A stretch of 45,087 nucleotides of DNA, taken from positions 1 to 45,087 of the forward strand of contig JAJAZN010000238.1 in NCBI GenBank assembly GCA_026785685.1, in the 5' to 3' direction. Position 1 is the first letter of the stretch; every line of letters begins with the position of its first letter. A program made the position numbers and the translations under genes. Below the pieces are notes generated by a model. The model saw only the letters and a program-made list of their open reading frames with translations, was not told the origin of the DNA and did no database searches. Origin of the DNA: Thermoleophilia bacterium. Lineage in GTDB: Bacteria; Actinomycetota; Thermoleophilia; Gaiellales; Gaiellaceae. Positions 8,913 through 18,621 of this stretch are shown piece after piece.

Positions 8913-9878
8913 CTACCGAGGCGTGATCGCCTCGGGGTTGGCGACCCCGACCGGCGTGCCCACGGCGAACGCGTCGAGCTGAGAGAACGCTTCCGCGAAG
9001 TAGCTCTCGTACGTCTCCCACGTGACGTACCCGATGTGCGGGGTTGCGAGGACGGACGGGCGGCGGAGAATCGGATCGCCGATGGCCGGCTCGTCGGCGA
9101 AGACGTCGAGTGCAGCCCGACCCGGGCGTCCCAACGCGAGAGCCGCATCGAGTGCGCCCGCCTGGATCAGGCCGGCGCGCGCGGTGTTGACGAGCAACGC
9201 ATCGGGCTTCATCGCCGCGAGATGCCGCGGCGCCACGATCCCGCGCGTCTCCGGAGCGAGCTTGAGCTGCAGGCTGACGACGTCCGAGCGTGCGAAGAGC
9301 GCCTCGAGATCCGGCTCCGGCTCGTGGCCGTCCGACTCCGCCCGCGAGAGCGACCCCTCACGACCCCAGGCGAGCACGTGCATCCCGAGCGCGTGTCCGT
9401 AGCGCGCCACGAGCGCCCCAATCGCTCCGTACCCGACGACGCCGAGCGTCCTCCCGTTGAGCTCGAAGCCGACAGTCGTCTGCCAGGTGCCCGCCCTCAG
9501 GGCGACCGCGTCCTCGACGATCCCGCGCGACGAGGCGAGAATCAGCGCCAGCGTCAACTCGGCGGGGGCGTACGGTGACCCGCGGCCGTTACAGACGACG
9601 ATTCCACGCTCGGTGCACGCCGCCAGGTCGAGGTGAGGCATGCCGCGGCCCGTCTGGCAGATGAGTCGCAGCCGTGGAAGCAGATCGAGAAGGGCCGCAT
9701 CCACGGGTGTTCGCTCGCGAATGAGCACGAGCGCCTCCGCATCGCCGATCTGTGCGGCTCGCTCGGCGACTGTGGTGGGCCGCACGGCGTGGACGACGAT
9801 CTCGTGCCGCGCGGCGGTGGCGAAGCAGCGCAACCGCTCGACCGCCCGCTGGTAGTCCTCCATCACGACGACGCGCAT
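8913..9878 (-). CDS. D-isomer-specific 2-hydroxyacid dehydrogenase (phosphoglycerate dehydrogenase-like)
   Basis: LGVVGYGAIGALVARYGHALGMHVLAWGR, VVSLQLKLAPETRGIVAPRHLAAMKPDALLVNTARAGLI. Confidence 0.9.
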   Translation of the reverse strand: MRVVVMEDYQRAVERLRCFATAARHEIVVHAVRPTTVAERAAQIGDAEALVLIRERTPVDAALLDLLPRLRLICQTGRGMPHLDLAACTERGIVVCNGRGSPYAPAELTLALILASSRGIVEDAVALRAGTWQTTVGFELNGRTLGVVGYGAIGALVARYGHALGMHVLAWGREGSLSRAESDGHEPEPDLEALFARSDVVSLQLKLAPETRGIVAPRHLAAMKPDALLVNTARAGLIQAGALDAALALGRPGRAALDVFADEPAIGDPILRRPSVLATPHIGYVTWETYESYFAEAFSQLDAFAVGTPVGVANPEAITPR

Positions 9879-10035
9879 CGTCCGAGCCTAGACGATCATC
9901 GGTGGCGCGCGAACAACCCGCCCAGAGCCGTTGAATCGCGCATGGATGCTACGATCTCGTCGGACCCTCTCTCGGCTGGCCGTGTCTTCCTTCACGCCGC
10001 GCTTGGAGTGTGGAATCTCAACACAAGGAGGACGC

Positions 10036-10305
10036 ATGCCCCTCACCAAGGAAGTCAAGCAGGAACTGATCGAGAAGCACGGCCGCACGTCGACCGACAC
10101 GGGCTCGCCCGAGGTCCAGGTCGCGATGCTGACAAAGCGCATCAACGACCTCACCGAGCACCTTCGGACACACTCGAAGGATCACCACTCGCGTCGCGGT
10201 CTGTTGAAGCTCGTCGGGCGCCGTCGCCGGTTCCTCACGTACATGCAGAAGAACGACCTCGAGGGCTATCGCGCCCTCATCAAGGAACTGGGCCTGCGCC
10301 GCTAG
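10036..10305 (+). CDS. rpsO: 30S ribosomal protein S15
   Basis: [70 protein letters not shown]. Confidence 0.98.
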   Translation: MPLTKEVKQELIEKHGRTSTDTGSPEVQVAMLTKRINDLTEHLRTHSKDHHSRRGLLKLVGRRRRFLTYMQKNDLEGYRALIKELGLRR

Positions 10306-10427
10306 GTCGAAGGATCTCGGCACACGTCCCACCGGCGGGAGGTGGGTGTTTGATCGAGCCGTGCACGGTTGCGCGGTTGGCTCAAACTTCCACCTTCCGA
10401 AAAGAGAAAGAAGGAAGGAACACACAT

Positions 10428-12869
10428 ATGAGCATCGCAACCGGGCGTCAAGCCACGGTGTCGATCGAGATCGGTGGTCAGGAGATCACCTTCGAGACCG
10501 GCAAGCTCGCGAAGCAGGCCGACGGCGCAGTCGTCGTCCGCTCCGGCGACACGATGATCCTCGCGACGGCCGTCGGCCGGCAGGAGGCCCGCCCTGACGC
10601 GGACTTCTTCCCGCTCACGATAGACGTCGAGGAGCGGATGTACGCCGCGGGAAAGATCCCTGGCGGCTTCTTCAAGCGCGAGGGGAAGGCGTCCGAGCGG
10701 GCGACCCTCACCGCGCGGATGATCGACCGCCCGATCCGGCCGCTCTGGCCGAAGGGCTTCCGCAACGAGGTGCAGGTCATCTGCACCGTCCTCTCTGCGG
10801 ACATGGTTCACGGGCACGACGTGCTCTGCATCAACGGCGCGTCTGCCGCTCTTGCCATCTCACCGCTGCCGTTCCTCGGCCCGGTCGGGGCGGTTCGCGT
10901 GGCGCGCATCGACGGCGAGCTCGTCGTCAACCCGACGCTGCAGGAGGCGGACGAGGATTCCGATCTCGACCTGATCGTCGTCGGCACGCGTGACGCCCTG
11001 ACGATGATCGAAGCCGGCGCGGATCAGGTTCCCGAGGACACGATGTTGCTCGCGTTCGAGCTCGCTCACACCGAGATCAAGCGCATCTGCGACGTGATCG
11101 ACGATCTGCGCGAGCAGGTCGGCAAGCCGAAGTGGGTCGATCCGGCCCTCACCGCCGAGCTCGAGGCGACGCACGGCGACGCGATCTGGAAGCGCATCCA
11201 GGAGCAGGGCCTCAAGGCAGCCGAGGCGATCGTCGGTGAGATCGTCGACGAGGTCTGCCCCGACGTCACCCTCGACTCCACCGAGAACGACATGGTGCGC
11301 GAGATGCAGGTCAAGGGCGGCCTCACACTGGTGCTCGACAAGCAGCGACTCGTTGCTGTCGAGGGCCCGGTGCGTGAGCAGTTCGAGGCCCAGCTGCGGT
11401 CACTGACCGAGGCCGAGTCGGACACGAAGTACCTCAAGTCGCGCAAGCGCGGGATGCTCATCGACAGCATCGTCGCGGGTGTCAACCTGCCGTTCCCGAG
11501 CTCCGATGGAGACGCGGAAGGCAAGGATCAGACGACCAAGACGTGGGTCAAGAAGGCGGCCGACGCGGTCTACAAGGACATCGTCCGCAAGAACATCGCG
11601 GTTGACAAGCGACGCCTTGACGGCCGTGGCACGGAGGAGATCCGCCCGATCAACGTCGAGGTCGGTTTCGCCCCGCGCACGCACGGCTCGGGCCTTTTCA
11701 CCCGCGGCGAGACGCAGATCCTCACGCTCTGCACCCTCGGCACGGCGAAGGAAGGTCAGCGGATCGACGACCTCTCCCTCGAGCAGGATCGCCACTACAT
11801 CCACCACTACAACTTCCCGCCCTACTCGGTCGGAGAGACAGGGTTCATGCGGGGGCCGAAGCGCCGCGACATCGGTCACGGTGCGCTCGCGCAGAGGGCA
11901 CTCGAGGCGGTTGTCCCGGGTCCCGAGGAGTTCCCGTACACGATTCGTCTCGTCTCGGAGACGCTCGAGTCGAACGGGTCGTCGTCGATGGGATCGGTCT
12001 GCGGCTCGACGATGTCGATGATGGATGCCGGTGTGCCGATCAAGGCTCCGGTCTCCGGTATCGCCATGGGCCTCGTCAAGGAGGGCGACGACTACGTCAT
12101 CCTTACCGACATCCAGGGCGCCGAGGATCACCTCGGTGACATGGACTTCAAGGTCGCCGGGACAGAGACGGGCATCACTGCTCTGCAGATGGACATCAAG
12201 ATCACGGGCGTCACGCAGGACATCATGCGCGACGCGCTCCAGCAGGCGAAGCGGGCACGCACGGAGATCCTCGCCAAGATGGCAGAGGCGATCTCCGAGC
12301 CGCGTGCCGAACTCGCCGATCACGCGCCGCGCATCTCGTCCGTGCAGATCAACCCGGAGTTCATCGGCATGGTGATCGGCAAAGGCGGCGAGACGATCCG
12401 TGGCCTCGAGTCGGACTACGACGTGCAGATCGACATCGGTGAAGACGGCACGATCCTCGTCTACGCGACCGAGGGCACGAAGGGTGACGCTGCTGTCGCT
12501 GCGATCACCGCGCTCACGAAGTCACCCGAGGTGGGTGACACCTACACGGGCAAGGTCGTCAAGACGACCGAGTTCGGTGCCTTCGTCGAGCTGAAGAAGG
12601 GCACGGACGGCCTGCTCCACGTCTCGAACGTCGGGCCTGGCCGCGTCGCGCACATCGAGGACGTCATGGCTCGTGGCGACGTCGTCGATGTGATCGTGCA
12701 GGAGGTCGACAAGGACCGGGGCCGTATCGGCCTCAAGCTTGTCGCGAAGCACGAGGGCGGCGGGCTCGTGATGCCCGACGTTCTGATCGAGCGGGCGAAG
12801 GACGCCCCGCCGCGTGAGCCGCGCCCGCCGCGCGACGACCGTGGTGGCCGCGACCGAACCCGGCGCTAG
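10428..12869 (+). CDS. pnp: Polyribonucleotide nucleotidyltransferase
   Basis: [32 protein letters not shown]...; KH domain [16 protein letters not shown]1 domain [28 protein letters not shown]; start ATG 10428. Confidence 0.98.
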   Translation: MSIATGRQATVSIEIGGQEITFETGKLAKQADGAVVVRSGDTMILATAVGRQEARPDADFFPLTIDVEERMYAAGKIPGGFFKREGKASERATLTARMIDRPIRPLWPKGFRNEVQVICTVLSADMVHGHDVLCINGASAALAISPLPFLGPVGAVRVARIDGELVVNPTLQEADEDSDLDLIVVGTRDALTMIEAGADQVPEDTMLLAFELAHTEIKRICDVIDDLREQVGKPKWVDPALTAELEATHGDAIWKRIQEQGLKAAEAIVGEIVDEVCPDVTLDSTENDMVREMQVKGGLTLVLDKQRLVAVEGPVREQFEAQLRSLTEAESDTKYLKSRKRGMLIDSIVAGVNLPFPSSDGDAEGKDQTTKTWVKKAADAVYKDIVRKNIAVDKRRLDGRGTEEIRPINVEVGFAPRTHGSGLFTRGETQILTLCTLGTAKEGQRIDDLSLEQDRHYIHHYNFPPYSVGETGFMRGPKRRDIGHGALAQRALEAVVPGPEEFPYTIRLVSETLESNGSSSMGSVCGSTMSMMDAGVPIKAPVSGIAMGLVKEGDDYVILTDIQGAEDHLGDMDFKVAGTETGITALQMDIKITGVTQDIMRDALQQAKRARTEILAKMAEAISEPRAELADHAPRISSVQINPEFIGMVIGKGGETIRGLESDYDVQIDIGEDGTILVYATEGTKGDAAVAAITALTKSPEVGDTYTGKVVKTTEFGAFVELKKGTDGLLHVSNVGPGRVAHIEDVMARGDVVDVIVQEVDKDRGRIGLKLVAKHEGGGLVMPDVLIERAKDAPPREPRPPRDDRGGRDRTRR

Positions 12870-12879
12870 ACGATCTCGG

Positions 12880-12919
12880 CTGTGGGCTCGCGGTGGAAGA
12901 GCGTACCGCGAGCCCACAG
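12880..12919 (+). terminator. Perfect 15-bp inverted repeat downstream of pnp (probable terminator hairpin)
   Basis: ctgtgggctcgcggt-ggaagagcgt-accgcgagcccacag; 10-nt loop, no strong T-tract. Confidence 0.6.
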
Positions 12920-13158
12920 ACTCATCGCCTAGCCTTTCCTTTCTGGGGAAGAGCAAAATCCCTGAAGGAAGAGCAACGTCTTCGCGCGGCTCTGTTGCGC
13001 CCCGATATCGGGGATGACACGACCGGCACCAAGTTCCTGCATCCCGGATTCCGGCTACCCCTTTCAGGGGGTTGGTGCTGTGCCGATGATCTCCGATCAC
13101 TCGTACGAGGCATACGCCTCGCGGTTGTCGGTGGTTTGGTGCGAAACGGAGGTTTCAG

Positions 13159-13806
13159 ATGCGCCTGGTTCGTCGTTTGACCTATGCCAATGTTGCGGCC
13201 ACGCTCGCGCTGTTCTTTGCCCTCGGCGGTACGGCTGTCGCGGGCGCGAAGCTGCTGATCACCGGAGCCGATGTCAAGAACCACTCCCTGACCGGCGTCG
13301 AAATCAAGGACGGCTCACTCGGGCTCAAAACCCTGAGCACTGCCGCCCGTACGACGCTGAAGGGGAACAGGGGCCCCCGCGGCATCCCGGGCTCGACCGG
13401 GCTACCCGGGGCAGCCGGACCGCAGGGTAGCGCCGGCCCACAAGGGCCTCCGGGCGCGGGTGTCGCGACCGCCAGCGCCACCGGAGCAGACGTCGCCGAC
13501 TACCAGAACTACGCGCCGCTTGCCACCGCTCAGCTCACGGTCGGAGGCGACTACGTGGGCTTCACCACCTTTACCGTTCACAACACCGGCACTGAATCCG
13601 AGTACCTCAACTGCGGCTTCAGGTTCGACGGCAACCTGATCGGGGCCGCAGGCGTCGATACGACCCCGGGCACAACGGTGACTACTACCTCCGTCGGAGC
13701 GTTCAATGCTCCGAACTCGGGATCGCTCGAGTTCCTGTGCGTCGGCAACGGCAACACGACCTACGACATCTCCGACGTCGAGATGCGGATCCACAACCTT
13801 GGCTGA
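13159..13806 (+). CDS. Secreted collagen-like (Gly-X-Y) repeat protein
   Basis: Signal-like MRLVRRLTYANVAATLALFFALGGTAVAGA, then GNRGPRGIPGSTGLPGAAGPQGSAGPQGPPGAG and a beta-rich C-terminal domain. Confidence 0.85.
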   Translation: MRLVRRLTYANVAATLALFFALGGTAVAGAKLLITGADVKNHSLTGVEIKDGSLGLKTLSTAARTTLKGNRGPRGIPGSTGLPGAAGPQGSAGPQGPPGAGVATASATGADVADYQNYAPLATAQLTVGGDYVGFTTFTVHNTGTESEYLNCGFRFDGNLIGAAGVDTTPGTTVTTTSVGAFNAPNSGSLEFLCVGNGNTTYDISDVEMRIHNLG

Positions 13807-14040
13807 GCCTGCTGGAGCCGGGGACGCCGGTTCGCGGCTACTCCATGCCGGAAACGTCGGCGCAGCTGTCCCCGGAGCGAATGAAAGCGTGAATCGAAGA
13901 TGAGATCGTTGCTCGGTCGTGGAAGCCGCAGCGCATCGGTGGAGTCGGATCAGCCGGGACGAACCCCTCGGTCGGACGGGAGCGGTCTCCGCTCTCGAAT
14001 GAGCGAGGGCTGTCTCGGGACACCGACTCATTCAAAGCCG

Positions 14041-14844
14041 ATGCACTCCAACTGCGGCTCCCTCGACCGAGAGACACCCGAGACCCAGCTGACGCGACGG
14101 CGTCTGGTCGGCGCAGGACTTCTGGCAATGGGCACCGCCACCCTGGTACGTGCTCACGCCGCCAGAGCAAGCTCCGAGATCAGCGTCTGGGGCCTCGATC
14201 CCGACGGAGGCCACGAGGCCTGCGACTGCACGGCCTGCGGTGCCTGCCGGGCGCACGCGCTCAACAAGATCTTCGCAAGCGCCGCCGACGCCGACGCTGG
14301 GCGAGCACACCCGTACTGCAAGTGCACCGTGGCCGAGCTGAGCTCCGTGAAGCCGCACGTCTACAGTGCGCTCTTCGGCGACGGCGGCCGTGAGCGACGA
14401 TCGGTCGATCGGCGCTGGCAGTGGGTTCAGGCGGCACTTGCAGCCGCCGCGCCCATCCCAACCCGCATGGCTGACGCGCCCTCCGTCGACAACCGAGCGA
14501 ATGATCGGAACGGGGCGCGCGTCCCACTGGGCACCGCAGCCACCCCTACAATCCGCGCGGCCTGGATCCGACGGATCGCTCCACGGCGCCGGGAGCTCTT
14601 CGTGCAGCTCGACACGGCCTCTGTGGTCGAGGCCGAGATCAGGCTCACTCGGTACCGAACGACGCTCGTCAGGCGCCATGTCCCGAAGGTGAATGGACGC
14701 CAGATACTTCGGATTCCGATCCCGGTCAAGGTCACGCGCGGTCCGGCCCAGCTCGAGGTCTGGTTCCGAGACGCAACCGCAGGGAGAAAAAACACCGCAC
14801 GCCGGCTGCTCAGTGTGCCGGCAAAGCAGGCTCCCGAGCGCTGA
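14041..14844 (+). CDS. TAT-signal-like secreted protein with CxCxxCxxCxxH cysteine motif, function unknown
   Basis: TRRRLVGAGLLAMGTATLVRAHAARA followed by EACDCTACGACRAHALNKIFASAADADAGRAHPYCKC; start ATG 14041 chosen to place the twin-Arg near the N-terminus. Confidence 0.75.
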   Translation: MHSNCGSLDRETPETQLTRRRLVGAGLLAMGTATLVRAHAARASSEISVWGLDPDGGHEACDCTACGACRAHALNKIFASAADADAGRAHPYCKCTVAELSSVKPHVYSALFGDGGRERRSVDRRWQWVQAALAAAAPIPTRMADAPSVDNRANDRNGARVPLGTAATPTIRAAWIRRIAPRRRELFVQLDTASVVEAEIRLTRYRTTLVRRHVPKVNGRQILRIPIPVKVTRGPAQLEVWFRDATAGRKNTARRLLSVPAKQAPER

Positions 14845-14974
14845 CCGCCGCCGCTCGGACCCGCAGAGACGACGTCGCGACCCTCGATCTCGGGGAGCCG
14901 TTGATCTTCGATCTGGAAACCGTCGCTGTCGAGCGAGCGAACCCGACAGGAGCCGCTCCCTCATACTGAGCGGC

Positions 14975-15154
14975 ATGGATGACGAGCGCCCTCCGATCTG
15001 TCCCGTCTGCGGCGTGACGATGATCCCGGCTGCGCTCAGTGCACGGGAGGCGCAGGCGGGAGACTGGATCTGTTCGGAATGTGAGGAGACCAGCGAGTCC
15101 GACGCGACGTGGGGTTCATCCGACGCTCGGAACGGTGACCGTACTGTGCGTTGA
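14975..15154 (+). CDS. Small zinc-ribbon-like protein (60 codons including stop)
   Basis: MDDERPPICPVCGVTMIPAALSAREAQAGDWICSECEETSES; two CxxC knuckles. Confidence 0.55.
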   Translation: MDDERPPICPVCGVTMIPAALSAREAQAGDWICSECEETSESDATWGSSDARNGDRTVR

Positions 15155-16111
15155 GAGTTCAGGCTGCCGACTCGCCGACGCTGGCTCCGACTGGCCGCTC
15201 GGGAGTTTCGGCAGCAGCGTGTCCTCTCGGCCGTAGTGGCCGATAGCGTCGAAGAGACGCTTTGCGTGGAGACCGATCCGGAGGTCGCAGTCCGCGATCA
15301 CGATGCCCTCCGCGCCGTACAACGGACCGGCGATCACCTCTCCGTTCGACGGCTCGACGATGACGGCGCCGCCACGCCCGAAGATCTCCTTGCCCTCCGG
15401 GAGCGGTAACGGGAAGTCGGGCGGGAAGGCGGAGGCAGGAATGAACTGCGGAACGGCGACCACGAACGCGCCCGACTCGATCGCGACGTGACGCATCGTC
15501 GCCTGCCAGCCGTCCGAAGAGTCTGCGTTGGGGGCTACCCAGATCTGCGGGCCGCCGCGGTACACCGCGGCACGGGCAAGCGGCATGCGGTTCTCCCAGC
15601 AGATGAGACCGCCAACTCGCCCGACGGGCGTGTCGACCACGTCGAGGTCGTCGCCTGCGCCGATTCCGTGAAACAGACGCTCGTGGTGAGTCGGCATCAG
15701 TTTGCGGTGCCGTGAGAGCAGGCCGCCGGGCCCGAGCAGGAGAAGCGTGTTGTAGAGCGTGCCGGGGCGTTCCGACTCGCGTTCGTTGACGCCGATCGCG
15801 CAGACGAGGTCATGACGACGACACGCCTCGACGAGCTCGTCGACGAGCGATCCCGGAACGTCGATCGAGCTCGCCCACATCCGCTCCCAGAGCTCGTCGA
15901 GCCCCTTCGACCCGTCCATCCCCGCGGCGGCCGCGGCCCACGCGTTCGACGGGTAGAGCGAGACGAACGTCTCGGGCAGCACGGCGAGTTGGGCACCTGC
16001 CTCGGCGACGTCGGCGAGGAGGTCAATCGCCTTCGCGATCGATGCCTCGGCATTGAGGATCACCGGTGTCGCCTGGACGGCGGCGATCCGAACGGTGGGA
16101 AACGCGGTCAT
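15116..16111 (-). CDS. Nitrilase/carbon-nitrogen hydrolase family protein
   Basis: MTAFPTVRIAAVQATPVILNAEASIAKAIDLL, LPETFVSLYP, HRKLMPTHHERLFHG, GGLICWENRMPLARAAVY (catalytic E/K/C). Confidence 0.92.
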   Translation of the reverse strand: MTAFPTVRIAAVQATPVILNAEASIAKAIDLLADVAEAGAQLAVLPETFVSLYPSNAWAAAAAGMDGSKGLDELWERMWASSIDVPGSLVDELVEACRRHDLVCAIGVNERESERPGTLYNTLLLLGPGGLLSRHRKLMPTHHERLFHGIGAGDDLDVVDTPVGRVGGLICWENRMPLARAAVYRGGPQIWVAPNADSSDGWQATMRHVAIESGAFVVAVPQFIPASAFPPDFPLPLPEGKEIFGRGGAVIVEPSNGEVIAGPLYGAEGIVIADCDLRIGLHAKRLFDAIGHYGREDTLLPKLPSGQSEPASASRQPELSTHSTVTVPSVG

Positions 16112-16245
16112 CGAGCCTCCTGTTCTACGAGCGCCAAGCCGCAAGCACTCTCACACTATCGTGCTCTCCCGAATCCCGGTCGTCGAGAACCCGGTCCGGG
16201 CGTTCTCAGGGCACCACACCCGCACCCGCGATTAGGGTGCAGAAC

Positions 16246-17532
16246 GTGAAACCCCATCAACTGACAACCCTCCCCGGCGGCGAGCGTGTGATCACCGAGC
16301 GCATCGATGGCGTGCGTTCGGCAGCGGTCGGCCTCTGGATCGGGGCCGGCTCGCGCGATGAGCCCCTCGCCAAGGCCGGGGTCTCGCACTTCATCGAGCA
16401 CCTGCTCTTCAAGGGGACGGACCGGTACGACGCCGTCAAGATCGCCGAGCTATTCGACACGATGGGGGGAGAGCTCAACGCCGCGACGTCGCGCGAGACG
16501 ACCGTCGTCTACACGCGCGTCCCGGACGATCACCTCGATGTCGCGCTCGAGGTGATGACGGACATGGTGTTCGCTCCCTCGCTGACCGACATCGACTCGG
16601 AGCGTGAGGTGGTGCTCGAGGAGATCGCGATGGTCGACGACAACCCGCAGGACCTCGTCCACGATCTCGCCGCCGAAGCCGTGTTCGGCGACCACCCGCT
16701 CGGCCGCCCGGTGATCGGCAGGGCCGACGTGATCTCCTCGATCTCACGGCGATCGCTGCTGGGCTATCACCGGAGCGCCTACAAGGGCGCGAATGTCGTG
16801 CTCGCTGCCGCGGGCAACGTCGATCACAAGAGGATCGTCGCCGCGCTCCGGAAGAGTCGAAAAGGGGCGGACGCACCGGTGGTCGCGCTTCCCCGCAAGC
16901 CTGCCGGCCGGATCGCGACTCCCGGCGTCCGGTTCCTGAAGAAGAACACCGAGCAGTACCACGTCTGTCTCGCCGGCCCCGGGATCCGCCGGGATGACCC
17001 CCGCCGCTACGCCTCGGCGCTGCTCGACGCCATCCTCGGCGGCTCGGCGTCCTCGCGACTCTTCCAGGAGATCCGGGAGAAGCGCGGCATGGCGTACTCC
17101 GTCTACAGCTACGGCTCGCAGTATCTCGACGCCGGTCAGATCGGCATCTACGTCGGCACCCGAGAGGAGAACCTACGGGAGTGCCTCGACGTGATCGGAG
17201 CCGAGTTGCGCGACGTCGGCGCCGGCAATCTCAGGAACGGGGAGCTCGAGCGCGCGAAGGAGAACATGAAGGGTCGGCTGCTGCTCTCGCTCGAGTCCAC
17301 GTCAGCACGGATGAGTCGGCTGGGCAAGGCCGTCGTGATGGGAACGGAGATTCTGCCGATCGAGGAGATCGAGCGCAAGATCGTTGCCGTCACAGAGGAC
17401 GATGTAGCGGCACTCGCCCGCGATCTCTACACGCCAGAGCTCCTCTCGGCGGCGGGGATCGGCCCGAGCGAGAAGCGCTTCCGGACGGCCGTGCAGCGCC
17501 TCAACCCCTCGGCCGTCGAGCGTGCGACATGA
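16246..17532 (+). CDS. M16 family zinc metallopeptidase
   Basis: VSHFIEHLLFKGT (HxxEH), LNAATSRETTVVY, VLEEIAMVDDNPQDLVHD; GTG start uncertain (16246 or 16237). Confidence 0.95.
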   Translation: MKPHQLTTLPGGERVITERIDGVRSAAVGLWIGAGSRDEPLAKAGVSHFIEHLLFKGTDRYDAVKIAELFDTMGGELNAATSRETTVVYTRVPDDHLDVALEVMTDMVFAPSLTDIDSEREVVLEEIAMVDDNPQDLVHDLAAEAVFGDHPLGRPVIGRADVISSISRRSLLGYHRSAYKGANVVLAAAGNVDHKRIVAALRKSRKGADAPVVALPRKPAGRIATPGVRFLKKNTEQYHVCLAGPGIRRDDPRRYASALLDAILGGSASSRLFQEIREKRGMAYSVYSYGSQYLDAGQIGIYVGTREENLRECLDVIGAELRDVGAGNLRNGELERAKENMKGRLLLSLESTSARMSRLGKAVVMGTEILPIEEIERKIVAVTEDDVAALARDLYTPELLSAAGIGPSEKRFRTAVQRLNPSAVERAT

Positions 17533-18167
17533 GAGTCCTCGTCTTCGGCCGCGAGGGCAAAGTAGGCGCCGTCCTGATGCGGTCGCTCGCCGCGGCCGGT
17601 CACGACGTTCGCGGAGTGGAGGTCGGCGAACCGGTCGACCTCAAAGGCATCGAGGCGGCGGTCGACTTCACGACGCCGGCTGCAGTTCTCGGTAATGCGC
17701 TCGCTGCGCTCGCGGCCGGGGTCCCGTGCGTGATCGGCACCACCGGGCTCGGCGACGACGATCTCGTGCAGCTCGACCGACAGGCGCGCGATCTGAAAAC
17801 GCAGTGCTTCGTGGCAGCGAACTTCGCGCTCGGTGCCGTGCTGATGATGCGATTCGCAGCGGAGGCTGCGCGCTCGTTCCCACAGGCGGAGATCATCGAG
17901 CTCCACGCAGACACGAAGCTCGATACGCCGTCGGGGACGGCGAAGGCGACCGCCGCCGGGATGGGCGGCGACGTCCCGATCCACTCCGTCCGGCTCCCCG
18001 GTCTCGTTGCTCATCAGGAGGTGATCCTCGGCGGACTGGGGGAGACGCTGACGATCCGCCACGACACGACCTCGCGCGAGGCGTTCGTACCGGGCGTGCT
18101 GCTCGCGCTCGATCGCGTCCGTGGACTTCCTCACGGACTTACGTTCAGCCTCGACAAGCTCCTGTAG
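17529..18167 (+). CDS. dapB: 4-hydroxy-tetrahydrodipicolinate reductase (short variant)
   Basis: MRVLVFGREGKVGAVLMRSL, AAVDFTTPAAVLGN, IGTTGL, ELHADTKLDTPSGTA; ATGA overlap with M16 gene. Confidence 0.9.
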   Translation: MRVLVFGREGKVGAVLMRSLAAAGHDVRGVEVGEPVDLKGIEAAVDFTTPAAVLGNALAALAAGVPCVIGTTGLGDDDLVQLDRQARDLKTQCFVAANFALGAVLMMRFAAEAARSFPQAEIIELHADTKLDTPSGTAKATAAGMGGDVPIHSVRLPGLVAHQEVILGGLGETLTIRHDTTSREAFVPGVLLALDRVRGLPHGLTFSLDKLL

Positions 18168-18173
18168 AGCGGC

Positions 18174-18551
18174 CTACGACCGCGCTCCGAGCGCTGTGAG
18201 GAGCTCCTGATGGCGCCGCTCCTCGTCGGAGATCGGCTCGCCCTCGCCGCCGTTCGCCCGCCGCGCGGCGATCGCGTCCATCGGCTTGACGACGAACAGG
18301 AAGACGGCTGCTGCAACGGCAACGAAGGTGATCATCGACGTGATGAAGGCGCCGTAGCGAAAGACCGCGTCGTTGATCGTGAACGTGAGATCGCTGAAGT
18401 CGGGCTTACCGATGATCATCGCGATGATCGGCATGATCAGGTCGTTCACGAGAGAGCTCACGACGGCCGCGAACGCAAGGCCGATCACGAAGGCAACGGC
18501 CAGGCTGACGATGTTGCCCTTCATCAGGAAATCTCGGAACTCGCGCAGCAT
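18174..18551 (-). CDS. mscL: Large-conductance mechanosensitive channel
   Basis: MLREFRDFLMKGNIVSLAVAFVIGLAFAAVVSSLVNDLIMPIIAMIIGKPDFSDL. Confidence 0.96.
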   Translation of the reverse strand: MLREFRDFLMKGNIVSLAVAFVIGLAFAAVVSSLVNDLIMPIIAMIIGKPDFSDLTFTINDAVFRYGAFITSMITFVAVAAAVFLFVVKPMDAIAARRANGGEGEPISDEERRHQELLTALGARS

Positions 18552-18621
18552 GACGCCTCCTTGGCTCGGGTGGGTTCAGCCTTGAGTCATAGCGCAGGGC
18601 GATCAGGGTTACAATCGCCGG

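Noticed and set aside
13350-13460. Tandem repeat/CRISPR-like pattern in the collagen-like region
   Set aside because: Repeats are codon-level Gly-X-Y periodicity within a CDS, not repeat-spacer units. No CRISPR array found anywhere in the window.
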